From Seison nebaliae (lineage: Eukaryota > Rotifera > Pararotatoria > Seisonacea > Seisonidae), in NCBI GenBank assembly GCA_023231475.1, contig JALJEE010000252.1:1-64000 (forward strand): DNA of 64,000 bases, written 5' to 3'. Shown piece after piece: positions 13,904 to 26,761 of this stretch (position 1 is the stretch's first letter; each line of letters begins with the position of its first letter). The notes under the pieces were generated by a model. It was given only the letters and a program-made list of their open reading frames with translations, made no database searches and was not told the DNA's origin. The translations under genes and the position numbers were made by a program.

Positions 13904-16789
13904 TCAGTACTCGATACCTTTCGATGATTGGATTATGTCATTATAGACTAAATATAATTTAAGAGCATCTGGTAATGGCAATTGAAAGATGACTTTCAAT
14001 GCTTCCTCACCCTCATCAATGACACACACTTCATCCGATGGAACTAAACCAGTACTTAAATGATTGGATTTATGACATTTCCGATTGAACAATAAAGTGG
14101 ATGAAGGAGTTTTATGGAAAGCGAAAACATGTCCTAATTGTTCATTTTTTTTAGAGAAAGCGGCATGTATCACTTTAGCAAACAACGTCTCTTTCTCTGA
14201 CTGATTTGAGAAATGAGATTGATCGAATAAATTCAAATCAAATAATTGTTTCTTTTTTACTCTTTTTGGAATTGTTTTTACATTCCCATTCTGATGATGA
14301 TGATTAGTAATTGATTGAGAGATTTTAAAGAATTTTAATGCCATATCATCAATTAATGGTTTCATCTCATTCTCTTGCATTCCATACAAGTCAACACTGC
14401 TACTTCGACTAAAGAGACGATGTCTTGAGCCCGATAATTCGTCATCTTTATCTCGTCGTCGTTTCAAATGAATTAATTGTAGAATTGTTCTCAAACACAT
14501 TCGACGACATAAAGACATTAATGAGGGTGGCGATTGATTCCATACATTACATTTATATAAGGAAATATCGCCCGTATCCTTCCCACAATAAATGAGACCA
14601 GTCGCCATAATCGTCGTCAATCTTATCCAACGACTTCTCAACTCGTCAAGTTGTTGTCGTAAATGAATAGTGAAATTTTGTTCATCTTCATCATTGACAA
14701 AAGTTAAAATTGAATTATCACGAATTTGTTTATTCCATTTTTCAATGAGACAAGTTGATAAAAAATCGGTAAAATTCATCCATCGAAGTAATTGAAGATT
14801 ATCTTGAATGACACTCAAATCAAAATGTCCACCATCAATTCCTATAAGATATTGGAGAATTGAATTAACTCCTTTCATTTTGGAGAGTAAAGATAAAGAA
14901 TGATTCGATTGATAAATTGAAGAATCGTTTAAATTTGATAATTCATGTGGATGTTGTTGTTGATGATGACTCTCATCGATTGTAGGACAATGTCTTAAAC
15001 AAATACTATATGGTCGACTATCGATCTTCATTTCACCTACACATTTCTCATCCGAATATAATGACCAAATTCTCATGGAACAATCGTCACCAATCGAAGC
15101 AATATGAATTCCATCAGGAGTGAAAGAAACTTGTCGAACATAAGCACCATTCTCTCCACCAGCATACATCAACGAAGGTGGAGGTGAAATATGAGAGAAT
15201 TTCTTCAAAGCAATCTTTTGAAATATACTCCAAACGATGATATAAGAATCGTATGAACCGGATAATAATAAACTTCCATCATCTGAAAATTTAACACTCG
15301 TAACTCGATTATGATGACCACTCAATTTCGTATAAAGTTTTTCTTCAATCATATCCCAAACATTGATCTGATGATCATCACCACCAGACGCTAATAATGA
15401 ATCATTTGGAGACCATACACATGATCGAACTGCTGATAAATGACCAGTCAATGTTGGTGACATATTTCCATCTTTCAATAAATTCCAAATTTTCACCGTA
15501 TGATCTTCGGAACAACTAGCCAATTTGGCAGAATGAAATGAGGCAAATGACAGACAAGTAATTCTTCGACGATGATCATTCAAAAGAAATAACAATTTAC
15601 CAGTAACTGCTTGGAAGACTTTGATCTGTCCATTTTCCGTTCCAACAGCTAATAATAAATCGGATGACAAATCTGGATTCATAAAACTAGACGATCGTTT
15701 TTTTTGTTCTGCAAATACTTCCCCACCATCATCATTATCATCATCATCATCATTCTGATCTGATACAGTTTTCACTTTTATCGATATATTTTCATTTAAT
15801 TCATTTCCATTTTTCATGTTGTTGTTGATTTGATTGATGGGAATATTTCCATCGATATCAGTTTGATTCATTAATTCTTGTTCGATCTTTCTTCCTCTCT
15901 TATCATATTGGACGAGTGATTCAAATTTGTTCATTTTCCTTTCCGCATAAGAAACCATTGTCGATGGTGTAAATTGATCTTGTTCCATTGAATTCTCCAT
16001 ATCACCATCATTTCTCATTTCTTGATCATTGAATTTGATATTAAATTTTCCATCATCATCTATTATTGTTGGTAAATTATTAGAATTATCATCTAAATTC
16101 TCCATTAATTCGTTCGTTCCGTAATTCATCTGTTCTTTGAACCAACAATCAATGGAAGATATCGATTTGTTAATTGTTGGTGATTGACTGAATGAGAGTG
16201 AAGATGCTTTCTGTGGTAGAAGACTCTTAATATAATGCATTCGACGACTAATTGTATCACGAACATAAACATTATCTTCTCCCTCAATACTCCAAGCGAA
16301 CAATTGACCATGAGGAGAGAAACATGAAGTATTCGTTTTTCTTTTCACATCACTTCTCTTCATACCATTAAATCTTTTCAAATTTTGTAATTGTTCCTCT
16401 GAAATAATATTTTGTTTTCTCTCATCTCGAAAGAATTTGAAAATATTATCAATCTCTTTTTCGAAAAATTGCGACACATCCTTCCAAATCAGACGACCAT
16501 GATCAGCATGAAATTTTATATTCAATGATTCAAACATCGAATCATTCTTATTCATCCATTTCTCATCATCTTTATTATTAGTCGACGTTTTCTCCTGATT
16601 CATATGAATAATTGCATCAACAGCAGCTAAATGTCTTTGAGGAAATTTCTTTTGGATGAAATTTCCCTTCTGACACACTTGCAACGTTTCCGGCAAATAT
16701 AAATTATCATCATCTTCTATCGATTCATCGATGGATGTTTCGGTTAAGTTACATCTCGAATAATAATCACGAGGATCATAAGTTCTCAT
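13904..16789 (-). CDS. WSB1: WD40 and SOCS-box protein, WSB1/WSB2 homologue
   Basis: A single uninterrupted frame of 961 residues. The N-terminal third is acidic and low-complexity, apart from a WSB-like segment near residue 153 (CFSPHGQLFAW). WD40 blades run from about residue 375 to 580. They include GQIKVFQAVTGKLL, VKIWNLLKDGNM and, most tellingly, SPPPSLMYAGGENGAYVRQV, which aligns with the FPPPTPIFAGG segment of WSB1. A further blade-like piece (GLIYCGKDTGDISLYKC) follows. The SOCS box begins at about 755 (SLMSLCRRMCLRTI, the Elongin-BC part) and its cullin-binding part (LPLPDALKLYLVY) comes only at about 935-950. WSB proteins are substrate receptors of Elongin-BC-Cullin 5 ubiquitin ligases. 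Human WSB1 has about 421 residues, so this form is more than twice as long. WSB1 and WSB2 cannot be told apart here. Confidence 0.88.
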   Translation of the reverse strand: MRTYDPRDYYSRCNLTETSIDESIEDDDNLYLPETLQVCQKGNFIQKKFPQRHLAAVDAIIHMNQEKTSTNNKDDEKWMNKNDSMFESLNIKFHADHGRLIWKDVSQFFEKEIDNIFKFFRDERKQNIISEEQLQNLKRFNGMKRSDVKRKTNTSCFSPHGQLFAWSIEGEDNVYVRDTISRRMHYIKSLLPQKASSLSFSQSPTINKSISSIDCWFKEQMNYGTNELMENLDDNSNNLPTIIDDDGKFNIKFNDQEMRNDGDMENSMEQDQFTPSTMVSYAERKMNKFESLVQYDKRGRKIEQELMNQTDIDGNIPINQINNNMKNGNELNENISIKVKTVSDQNDDDDDNDDGGEVFAEQKKRSSSFMNPDLSSDLLLAVGTENGQIKVFQAVTGKLLFLLNDHRRRITCLSFASFHSAKLASCSEDHTVKIWNLLKDGNMSPTLTGHLSAVRSCVWSPNDSLLASGGDDHQINVWDMIEEKLYTKLSGHHNRVTSVKFSDDGSLLLSGSYDSYIIVWSIFQKIALKKFSHISPPPSLMYAGGENGAYVRQVSFTPDGIHIASIGDDCSMRIWSLYSDEKCVGEMKIDSRPYSICLRHCPTIDESHHQQQHPHELSNLNDSSIYQSNHSLSLLSKMKGVNSILQYLIGIDGGHFDLSVIQDNLQLLRWMNFTDFLSTCLIEKWNKQIRDNSILTFVNDEDEQNFTIHLRQQLDELRSRWIRLTTIMATGLIYCGKDTGDISLYKCNVWNQSPPSLMSLCRRMCLRTILQLIHLKRRRDKDDELSGSRHRLFSRSSSVDLYGMQENEMKPLIDDMALKFFKISQSITNHHHQNGNVKTIPKRVKKKQLFDLNLFDQSHFSNQSEKETLFAKVIHAAFSKKNEQLGHVFAFHKTPSSTLLFNRKCHKSNHLSTGLVPSDEVCVIDEGEEALKVIFQLPLPDALKLYLVYNDIIQSSKGIEY

Positions 16790-16967
16790 TCTATTTGATT
16801 GTTATCAGTTGTCGATGTGAGAGGAGTTCCCCTGAAGATAAATTTAAGACAAATAAATGACTTTTTATTTTATTGCAAAAACATAATAAAAATAAACTTA
16901 AAATTTAAAAATTTTTATATCAAAATTATTGTACAAAATATAATACACTCTCAATATACTACGCAAA

Positions 16968-17429
16968 TTATTTCAGAGAATTCATTTTACCATTCGACTC
17001 TTTATCTAATAAAATACGAATTGCCTCATCGCATGAATAATTGTTTTTCACAATATTTCTATTAATTATCTGCTTTAGTGAATCACATTGCCATCGGTTC
17101 TTTGCTTTTGCCAATGTATCATCTTGTCGTGATGCTCGATCATTTACCAAACGATCAGTAATACGTCCCTCAATATTTCTTAATGGAACTACTAAAGATT
17201 CATTGAAATTGCTTGATAATCCAGTAGTTTGTGCGGTTGGAATTGGTATATTAGATGGGGCGAATTCGTCCAACGGAATCGAAACATCTTCAGGTAATAA
17301 TGCACTGTTAATCCATGAATGATCAACTTTATTCCTTAAGAATTCATAAGATAAATAATCGACATATGATGTGCGTGGCACCGAATCAAGTGATGCACAA
17401 GCGTGAATTTTCCTCTTGTTTGAATTCAT
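16968..17429 (-). CDS. Orphan protein, 153 residues
   Basis: One open frame opposite the eL28 gene. It is hydrophilic, with no signal peptide or membrane helix, and has a proline/alanine-rich middle (IPIPTAQTTG) and a basic helical C-terminal half (LVNDRASRQ, AKAKNRWQCDSLKQIINRNI). I do not recognise a family. Its start lies 267 bases from the eL28 ATG, so the two genes probably share one promoter region, a layout that favours a real gene. Function unknown. Confidence 0.55.
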   Translation of the reverse strand: MNSNKRKIHACASLDSVPRTSYVDYLSYEFLRNKVDHSWINSALLPEDVSIPLDEFAPSNIPIPTAQTTGLSSNFNESLVVPLRNIEGRITDRLVNDRASRQDDTLAKAKNRWQCDSLKQIINRNIVKNNYSCDEAIRILLDKESNGKMNSLK

Positions 17430-17696
17430 TCCACATTCGTTTCAATATATCAATATATTATTTTGAAGTAGTCCACTTAAAAGTTGAATGTAGAAAGAAT
17501 AACACTTATTTCTGTTTAAATGACGATTGGTCGTTTGCACATTTCAAATATAATTGAAATTTTAAGCGCAAAAGTATTTCCCTCATTTTTATTAATATAA
17601 ATTAACAAACTTTTATATCTTGTATCTTTACGACCGCTTAAAAAATTTTTTATCGATCTTTTTCATTAACAGAAATCTCGTTATCTCTCAAGAAAA
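17430..17696. promoter_or_regulatory. Shared divergent promoter of the 153-residue orphan and eL28
   Basis: 267 bases separate two divergent starts. At 17657-17664 the + strand reads TCTTTTTC, 33 bases before the eL28 ATG, which resembles the polypyrimidine TCT initiator of animal ribosomal protein genes. A TATCGAT string just before it is close to the DRE core. Neither is proven. Confidence 0.4.
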
Positions 17697-18110
17697 ATGT
17701 CGTCTGAATTGAGTTGGGAAATCATTAAGAACAATCATGCATTTCTTATGAAAAGAAATCGACAATTCTTCTCAAAAGAATCGATGAACGTTCTCAATCG
17801 AAACACATTCCGATATAATGGTTTAGTTCATCCAAAAGCTATTTCTGTTCACGATGGACGAAAGAACAAATCGGGTAGTCTTGTGACTGTTACTAAACGA
17901 AATCAGAAATTGGTGAACAAACCAGCTGTATCCACATCGGTCATTGCTCGTCATCGAAATTCATCAACAGTCAATTCAAGAAAAATCCTCCATAAAGTCA
18001 ACAAGCGTATGGTGGAAGAAGATTATCGAACTGATTTACGTCGCCCCGTTCTTCGAAGAGTAACAAAAATCTGCCGATCAAAGGCAGGTAAATCAGCATC
18101 ATCAAAATGA
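17697..18110 (+). CDS. RPL28: Large-subunit ribosomal protein eL28
   Basis: One exon encodes 137 residues, the same length as human RPL28. The start MSSELSWEIIKNNHAFLMKR, then FRYNGLVHPKA, and the basic tail with YRTDLRRPVLRR follow the eL28 pattern in order (human has LQWMVVRNCSSFLIKRNKQ, FRYNGLIHRK and YRPDLRMAAIRR). It is part of the 60S subunit in the cytoplasm. The reading frame has no intron, although an intron in the 5' UTR is possible (ATTAACAG lies just upstream). The protein is strongly basic, as expected. It is transcribed away from the 153-residue orphan and towards GAPDH. Confidence 0.94.
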   Translation: MSSELSWEIIKNNHAFLMKRNRQFFSKESMNVLNRNTFRYNGLVHPKAISVHDGRKNKSGSLVTVTKRNQKLVNKPAVSTSVIARHRNSSTVNSRKILHKVNKRMVEEDYRTDLRRPVLRRVTKICRSKAGKSASSK

Positions 18111-18144
18111 AGAATTAATTAATTATTTAAATTTTGTTAAATTT

Positions 18145-18150
18145 AATAAA
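18145..18150 (+). terminator. Candidate poly(A) signal of eL28
   Basis: AATAAA lies 35 bases after the eL28 stop codon, followed by a T-rich run. Confidence 0.6.
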
Positions 18151-18909
18151 AATTTTTCTTGATTTTTTTTCGATTCTCCATTCAAATAATTGATCAATAA
18201 TAATACTTAATAATTAAATATTAAGTTTATTATTTTGGATTTAGAAAGAAATTTATTATATTATCTTATTATAACTAATTTTACAATCGTTGTTACTAAA
18301 TTATAATATTTAATCATAATATTATATTATATTTTTAGAGATTGTTACTTCCATTTTTACTCGTATCTGTTTAGAGTCTTTTTGTTTGTTCATTTTGTAT
18401 TTATTCATTTTTGTTCAATACTTTAATAATGTTCTGATTATTATTAATGAGTCATAAAGAGTTGGAGATAGGAAGACATAGGAAACATATTTTACTATAT
18501 AACTTTTAAAAGAATGGACACCAATTTCCTATTTCATTTTCCTTTCAATACTATTAAGAGAGTGGAACTGGATTTTCAAATGAACTTCATCATACGATAA
18601 AAAGTTATTAATATTTAGATATTTAATAATAATTATCATTATTATTAGAATCAGAAAAGATTACTATTATGTTGTCTAAAATCAAAATAATTTAAGTTTA
18701 AGATTAATTACTAATTAATTAAGTATGAAAATATTTTATTTCAAAGAAGACAATGTATGATAAATATTCTAAATTTATGCATAATTTAATATCTAATTCG
18801 AAATGGATAAGAATTAAGTTAATACGTTCTAGAAATAGATCAATTAATATAATTTGAAATTCATCAAGATCTAATTGTTGTTCAAGTTTTTTTTCAACTT
18901 AAGAAAAAT
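18151..18909. other. AT-rich gap between convergent eL28 and GAPDH
   Basis: About 760 bases of very AT-rich sequence containing the two 3' ends. There is no supported open frame, and many short TAAT/ATTA strings. Confidence 0.5.
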
Positions 18910-19926
<1,017 letters not shown>

Positions 19927-20017
19927 TTAAAGTGAATTCGATTCGAGAAAGAAAAGTAAATTGGGTTCTAATTCAAAAAGAAAATTTCGATTATTAACAA
20001 ATTTACAATTCACTACG

Positions 20018-20027
20018 ATATTTATAG
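20018..20027 (-). promoter_or_regulatory. TATA box of GAPDH
   Basis: On the minus strand the sequence reads CTATAAATAT about 95 bases upstream of the GAPDH ATG. This is a canonical TATAAATA box, at a distance that allows a 5' UTR of about 65 bases. Confidence 0.6.
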
Positions 20028-20932
20028 AAGCGAAGATAAATGTGCGCTTTCCAACTAAAAATTTGTAGAAGCGAAATTTGATAAGAAATAATAAAAAAAA
20101 TGAATTGGATTGAAGAATGGTGAATGGAAGAGACGGTAGAAATAGTTCAGAATAATGAATGTAAAAGAACGTTGCAACTGTTATAAAAGGGAAATTTTAG
20201 TAGCATAAAGTTTTTTATGGAGGCATTGAATGTCGAATCATCTTTTTCTGCAACAGCGTCCTTTTCTCAATAATCATCTACATATTATAATTGAATGGAT
20301 GAAGGAATATTCCATTCAAATCGCTAGCTTTTGATTAAAAGGTGAATGTTTGATTTGTGGCTTATAATGAATCATCATTTACCGATAACTTTTAATCTCT
20401 TACCATATAATAATTGGCCATGAATGGATGTATATGTATACAATAATGTATGCACATCATCCTTAAACGACCAATTATTAACTGCTCTCCTTATGCACCG
20501 AATGATGATTCATCCTTAATCATTTCAAATAAATTAACGATTCTCATGACAATTAAATGTTCTACTCTTGACACGTTTCCAATATATCTAACGAATATTA
20601 TAAATTATTCGATATACCTAAAATTTTATCTGTTCTTTTAATTGGCGCATTTACACATTCCTATTCATCATTCACTTCATCCTATTCGGATCATAATAAT
20701 TGTCTTTAGTTGTTGAATTACTAAAAATAATCAGAATGAGTTAGTAGAATTATTCTGTCTCAATTACAATCATGATGATAATTATAATAATACTGATAAT
20801 TATAATTATTTTGGATTATCCAATCATAACTGGAGATAAGATAATTAGGATCAGGAAGAAACCTAATTGGGTAATTAACTAATTAATTATTAAAATGTAT
20901 AGATTCATCCAGTACAATAGTTTAATGGAATT
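20028..20932. other. Intergenic region between GAPDH and the 226-residue orphan
   Basis: No supported gene. A second TATA-like string on the + strand (TATAAAAGG near 20182) has no obvious gene downstream of it. Confidence 0.4.
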
Positions 20933-20942
20933 TATATATAAA
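20933..20942 (+). promoter_or_regulatory. TATA box of the 226-residue orphan gene
   Basis: TATATATAAA lies about 80 bases upstream of the ATG at 21019, a normal TATA position if the 5' UTR is about 50 bases. Confidence 0.5.
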
Positions 20943-21018
20943 TTGAAAGGATTTCTTTCAATAAATTATCAAAATTTATAATTATTCTTTCAATATCTTT
21001 TCAGCAAGTTCCTTCGAA

Positions 21019-21699
21019 ATGAATAATACTTTGAATAACTACAATCTATTCGATAGGAGATACAATAAAGGCGATGCGATAGTGAAAGATTGTCATATGA
21101 TTTTATTCAGATCTATTGACTACTTCCTAGTCAGTAGACATATAGGCAAATATGAAAATTACTTGAAAATTCTGAAACATATGAAGACGATGTTCTTCCA
21201 GTTACCGATCAATGAAGTCAAATTACAAATAAATAATAAACATTACTATTTATATACGAATTTTGGGGAAAGCAAAGAATCAGAACTACTTCTATTACTT
21301 CATCGAGGAAAGGATTATTCGTCGTTCCTTGTAAGAATTTATTCGATTGTCATTATAATTGAGAATAGCGATCAGAATCTTTATCAATTGAATGAAGAGT
21401 TAAGTCAATTCTTTGATAGTAATATGACAGATTATCCTGAAATAACCAAATGCAAATTGTGGGATGTCGTTCCATCAAGTAAACATAATAATAGAAATGG
21501 TCGAATGTATTTTAAACGAATGGAAAAATATTTACAGAAACAGATATTCGATTTACAAATCTTTTCTCAAGATATTGTCGATGGGGAAACGTTGTTGAAT
21601 GTCGATCTTCTGCCTCATGATGGTCATAAAAGTTTTCGAGAATATATCGTCACGGAAGAATTAGGAGAAATTTACAAGATGCCTCATCGAACAGATTAA
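21019..21699 (+). CDS. Orphan protein, 226 residues
   Basis: One open frame with an ATG start and a TATA box upstream. The protein is soluble by composition, with no signal peptide. A mixed hydrophobic and charged middle (SELLLLLHRG, SFLVRIYSIVIIIENSD) suggests a folded alpha/beta core. The C-terminus is rich in aromatic and charged residues (FREYIVTEELGEIYKMPH). I recognise no family and no catalytic motif. It may be lineage-restricted. The open length in AT-rich DNA and the promoter signal support a real gene; the function is unknown. Confidence 0.6.
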   Translation: MNNTLNNYNLFDRRYNKGDAIVKDCHMILFRSIDYFLVSRHIGKYENYLKILKHMKTMFFQLPINEVKLQINNKHYYLYTNFGESKESELLLLLHRGKDYSSFLVRIYSIVIIIENSDQNLYQLNEELSQFFDSNMTDYPEITKCKLWDVVPSSKHNNRNGRMYFKRMEKYLQKQIFDLQIFSQDIVDGETLLNVDLLPHDGHKSFREYIVTEELGEIYKMPHRTD

Positions 21700-23597
21700 A
21701 TGGGATTTGATGATGGGCTCTCTTTTTAAACTGATCAAAATTTTCTTTTATTATTAATTTTCTATTTTATTAAAAACACAAAAATTCTATTTGCTTATTT
21801 TTCTTCCTTATTTCTCTCTTGTTATATATTTGTGATCAATTGATTAGGAAAAGGCAACGCGAAATAAATTTCTCGACATTAAATGAATAAGGAAAATAAT
21901 ATGTGGTACGAGAATATGGCAATCTCTCAATTAATGTGGAATAGGCGAAGTAATTTCATTTAGGAGAATTAGAAGATCAGAGATGACGATTGATTGTGGC
22001 AGTCGCCAATTCAACAATCCGTTTTCTTCGAGAGCAATAATTCTTTTAGTGGACAAGAAAAGACGAATAAAAACATAATAATAAGGATCCTTTATAGGAG
22101 AGCACAATTGACTTTTACATAATATAAGACGGAGGAAAAGAAGATTAATATAAAATAGAACAAAAAAAAGAATAAAAATTTGGTGAAAAAGAAAAAATAA
22201 TCTTTTGAATGAAACTTAAATTATATTTCTTCTGTTGTTCCTTTCCTATTTCCCGATGAAATGTAGAGATGTAGTAGAATTGTATGTGGAGATCAGAGAG
22301 ACGAATATTTTCGAGGAAACCTTTTCTTCTAATCAACCGAAAGAGAATTGTTGGAAGAATATGTGTTGTTTGAGATAAGAGATTAAAAGAAGAATTTCCA
22401 ACTATCAAGATATTATGAAAGATAATATTAACAATTTTATATTAAATGAGAAAAAAAAGATCATGACATTTTTGTTAATTCTTGATATTTTCTATAAGTT
22501 TTTAGTAAAATGATAATTATTCTTCCAAAGATGTTCCCCGTGCAAGGATCGATTTGTTATGTATAAAAATCGACTCACTATATAACGATTGATCTGCATT
22601 TTCTATATGGAACGACCAATAGTCGTAGCGGATATGTGGTGGTATATACATATATAGATATAGAGAGGAGCATCGAGTAATATATCGAAATGTGGAAACG
22701 ATGAGTAAAAGAAAAAGAAGGAGTAGAATATGAAAATCTAGTGCTATTTCTATATTTGTCAAGTTTTTTATATACTCTTCTCGAATGGTATATAGATGGA
22801 AAAGGAGAAGAATATTTTATATATCCATTCATTCATTTATACTTCTCTTCCTCCTCCTCTCCTATATAATATTAATATGTATAATATATTTTATATTAGA
22901 GTATTGAACAATAATAATGTTTTGGCGATGATCACCAATTTCCATTTGACCATTGGTAACATGAGAAGTAAATATTTTGCGAATAAGATTGTGAAGAATT
23001 GGTAAATAATATTCATGTTAGTATAAGAAGTAGATATACTACTTACCATATTCGATGTTGTTGATGTCATTGATGGAGTGTTGACTCATTGGAAAGGCAG
23101 GAGCATACCTAATAATAGGTTAGAAGATTTCATTAGTCGTTACTTTCTTCCTGATTGTTATGTAAGATGGAATATTTCCTTCTCATGAAATTGGAGTGAT
23201 AAATAGAAATGAAATGATTTGTTGAGAATCTCCCCCTTCAAATGGACAACGTTCGAATGTGTTAATAAATATATTATAGTTAATCTCTTGGAAATTTTAC
23301 ATAAATTTTTCATTTCTCCCACTGCACAACACACATACTTGAATAGACGAACGATTGAGAGATAATAATGGAATTTTATCGAATTCCTTATAAATATTCA
23401 TTTTCTATCAACATCATCATTTTCTTTCCTATTATAATTATTATTTCTTTGTATTACACAATCATTTCTTTCCTTCCTTCATGATATTGATGATAATTCT
23501 CCGATATTAATCTTATAAAAATTTAGAAATATGTTCGTGAAAACGAACTTGAAAGAGTGTGGTTGGTGATTGATTGGTATTAGGTATTAAGGAAGGA
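21700..23597. other. Intergenic region upstream of unc-104
   Basis: 1.9 kb with no supported gene. It holds the 3' end of the 226-residue orphan and the unc-104 promoter and 5' UTR. A TA/GATA-rich run lies near 22640-22680. The short open frames here are Tyr/Ser/Leu-rich accidents of AT-rich sequence. Confidence 0.5.
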
Positions 23598-26500
23598 ATG
23601 TCATCAGTTAAAGTAGCTGTGCGTGTCCGTCCATTTAACAGTCGAGAGATATTGCGTAAAACGAAATGTATCATCGAAATGGATGGACAAACAACTTGTT
23701 CGTTTTTATTTTGTTTATTTTTTCCAAATCCATTTTCTCCCAATTCAGTAATTCAACGACCGAATAAAGAATGGAAGAAATTCAATTTCGATTACTCATA
23801 CTGGTCACATGATAAAGTTTAAATTAGTTCTAATATTTGTATTGATTGAAGTTGTGTGAAGAAAAAAGCATTTATCTCCCAAGAGAAAGTTTATGACGAT
23901 ATCGGCAATGAAATGTTATGTCATTCATTCGAAGGATATAATGTTTGTATATTTGCTTACGGTCAAACTGGTTCTGGGAAGAGTTATACGATGATTGGAA
24001 CTGGAAGTGATGGGAAGAATAATGGAATAATTCCACGAATGTCCAACGGATTATTTAATCGAATTAATGCCAATCCATCAATCGATTTCACTGTTGAAGT
24101 CTCTTATATGGAGATCTATTGTGAGAGAGTTCGCGATTTATTAAATCCGAAGAAAGGAAGAAATTTAAAAGTGAGAGAACATCCACTTTTTGGACCATAT
24201 GTCGAACATTTGTCAAAGATTCTCGTTCGAAGTTATGAAGATATTCATAAATTGATTGATGAAGGAAATAAGTCGAGGACAGTTGCCTCTACTAACATGA
24301 ATGAAACAAGTTCGAGATCTCATGCCGTTTTCACCGTCATTCTCACACAAAGAGAAAAACAGAATTTGAAAAAAGAATTATCATCCTCATCATCGATGGG
24401 TGGAAGTGATGAGAAGAATATAATTGAAAATGATGATGATTTAATTTCAACTGAAAAAGTAAGTCGAATATCATTAGTCGATTTAGCTGGTAGTGAACGA
24501 GCTGAATCGACCGGAGCTAAAGGACAACGATTAAAAGAGGGAGCGAATATCAATAAATCGTTAACTACTTTAGGACTCGTCATATCGGCATTAGCTGACG
24601 TGTCATCAAAGAAGAGTCATGTGAAACGATCGAATGATTTTATTCCATATCGAGATTCAGTTCTCACTTGGATTCTCAAAGAGAATCTTGGTGGTAATTC
24701 GAAAACGGCAATGATCGCTGCAATCTCTCCAGCTGACATTAATTATGATGAGACTTTATCGACATTGAGATATGCTGATCGTGCAAAGAAGATTGTTTGT
24801 GTAGCCATAGTCAATGAAGACGCTAATGCCAAATTGATAAGAGATTTACGTGAGGAGATTAATCGACTAAAAGATATGTTGAAGATTGATCATCATTTAT
24901 CTATTGGACCATCATCTCCTTCGGAAAAAATGGAAAGAAGTGAAAGTGATTGTGAGAATACGAATATTAATAATTCAAATAATAAAACTACAAATAACAC
25001 GACTGTAGTCACCACAAATCATAAGAATAATGAGAATAATAAATCGACGAGTCAAAAAGCCGCTCTCAGTCGACTAGAAGAAGATGAACGTTTAGTGAAA
25101 GAATTGAATGAATCGATTGAAGCGAAAGAACAGAAAACTGAAGAGATTCGTAAAGAACGAGAATCCGCTCTCAAACAAGCTGGTGTTGCAACGAAAGAAG
25201 ATGGAAATCTCTATGGAATTTATTCTCCAAAAAATGTTATTTTTTTTTCCATTTATAATTCTCTCAATTTTTCATTCCCATATTAAATTCCATAAAACTT
25301 CCACATAAATTTTTAGACGCCACATTTATTGAATTTGAATGAAGATTCATTAATGTCTGAATGTTTATTGTACTACATCAAAACTGGATCAACAATGTTA
25401 ATTTTTTCAATTTTTCAAATTTTTTATTCGAATTTATTTTTAGTGTCGGTTCGAATGAGAATGAATGTGATATCTTATTATCTGGATCGAAAATTTTCGA
25501 TAAACATTGTGAGTTCATTAATGAATCGAATGTGATTAAATTGAAATTGTTGAATGGGAATGCATTAGTATTCGTCAATGGACATCGTTTACAGTTGAAT
25601 GAGATAAATGAGGAAGAAGAAGAAGAAGAAGATGATGATGATGATCATGATCATAATATTCAATTATCTCATGGAAATCGGATAATTATCGGATCGAACT
25701 ATGTCTTCCGATATGCCAATCCGATGGAGCAGCGAATGAATTCTTCCGTCACCACATACAATTTAACGACATCTCCGATAAATTCGGAGAATCTTCAATC
25801 GTCAGGACCGGGAGAAATGGTACGATCCATATCGATCAGTTAGATGGAAATTTCTCTTTTAAAATTTGAATATTTCTTTTCATCAATTCAAAGATACGGG
25901 AATGGGAGAAACGATGGATTGGTCATACGCTCTCCAAGAATTGTTGGATAATCAAGGTATTGATATACGACAAGATATGAATAATCGTCTTTTGACGATA
26001 GAAGAAGGATATCGACGAGAGAAAGAAGAAGCATCGATTCGTTTCGAAGCTGAACGACGTGATTATGAAACAAGAATTAATTCACTTCAACGTCAAATTG
26101 GAGATATAATGAGTGCAAGTATTATGACATCGATGTTATCCAGTAGTGTCACATTTGATGATTTATTATCATATCAATTAAATTTACAAAAAGAAAATGA
26201 ATTGAATACAAATTTGATTGAGAATGAATACGATTTGAATGAGTTGAACGAACATGACCTCCTGAAAAAATCACCAGAAATATACCGTATTGCTATGTGG
26301 ACATGGAAACGATGGTATTATCATCAATTCACATCATTAAGAGTTTCGTATTTAATTCTAAAATTTTTCACAATAAAATTTATTCGGATTCCTAATATAC
26401 TAATCTCAAAATTGTTCAAAATTCTTTAAAATTTCACTCAATAATCTTTTTCATTATTCAAACTAATAATATCTTATACATTTCTACTAATTCCTTCTCT

Positions 26501-26729
26501 TTCTTTCTCACAGGATTTTTCCATCATCTTATTGCCCATTCAACGATTTTCGGTATTTAAATTTTTTTTTTTTTCGTGACTTCATTTCATTTCAAATCGT
26601 TCTCTCTTCATTCACTTCTTGACGATGGTGATTATTCCTTGTTGTTGTTCTTGTTTTTCTTGTCAATTTTCTTTTATCGTGTTGTTATCTTTGTCTTTTG
26701 TAATTTTATGAGAATTGTTTAATTATAAT

Positions 26730-26761
<32 letters not shown>

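Noticed and set aside
24320-24583. Minus-strand frame across the unc-104 motor
   Set aside because: It is antisense of strongly conserved motor sequence.
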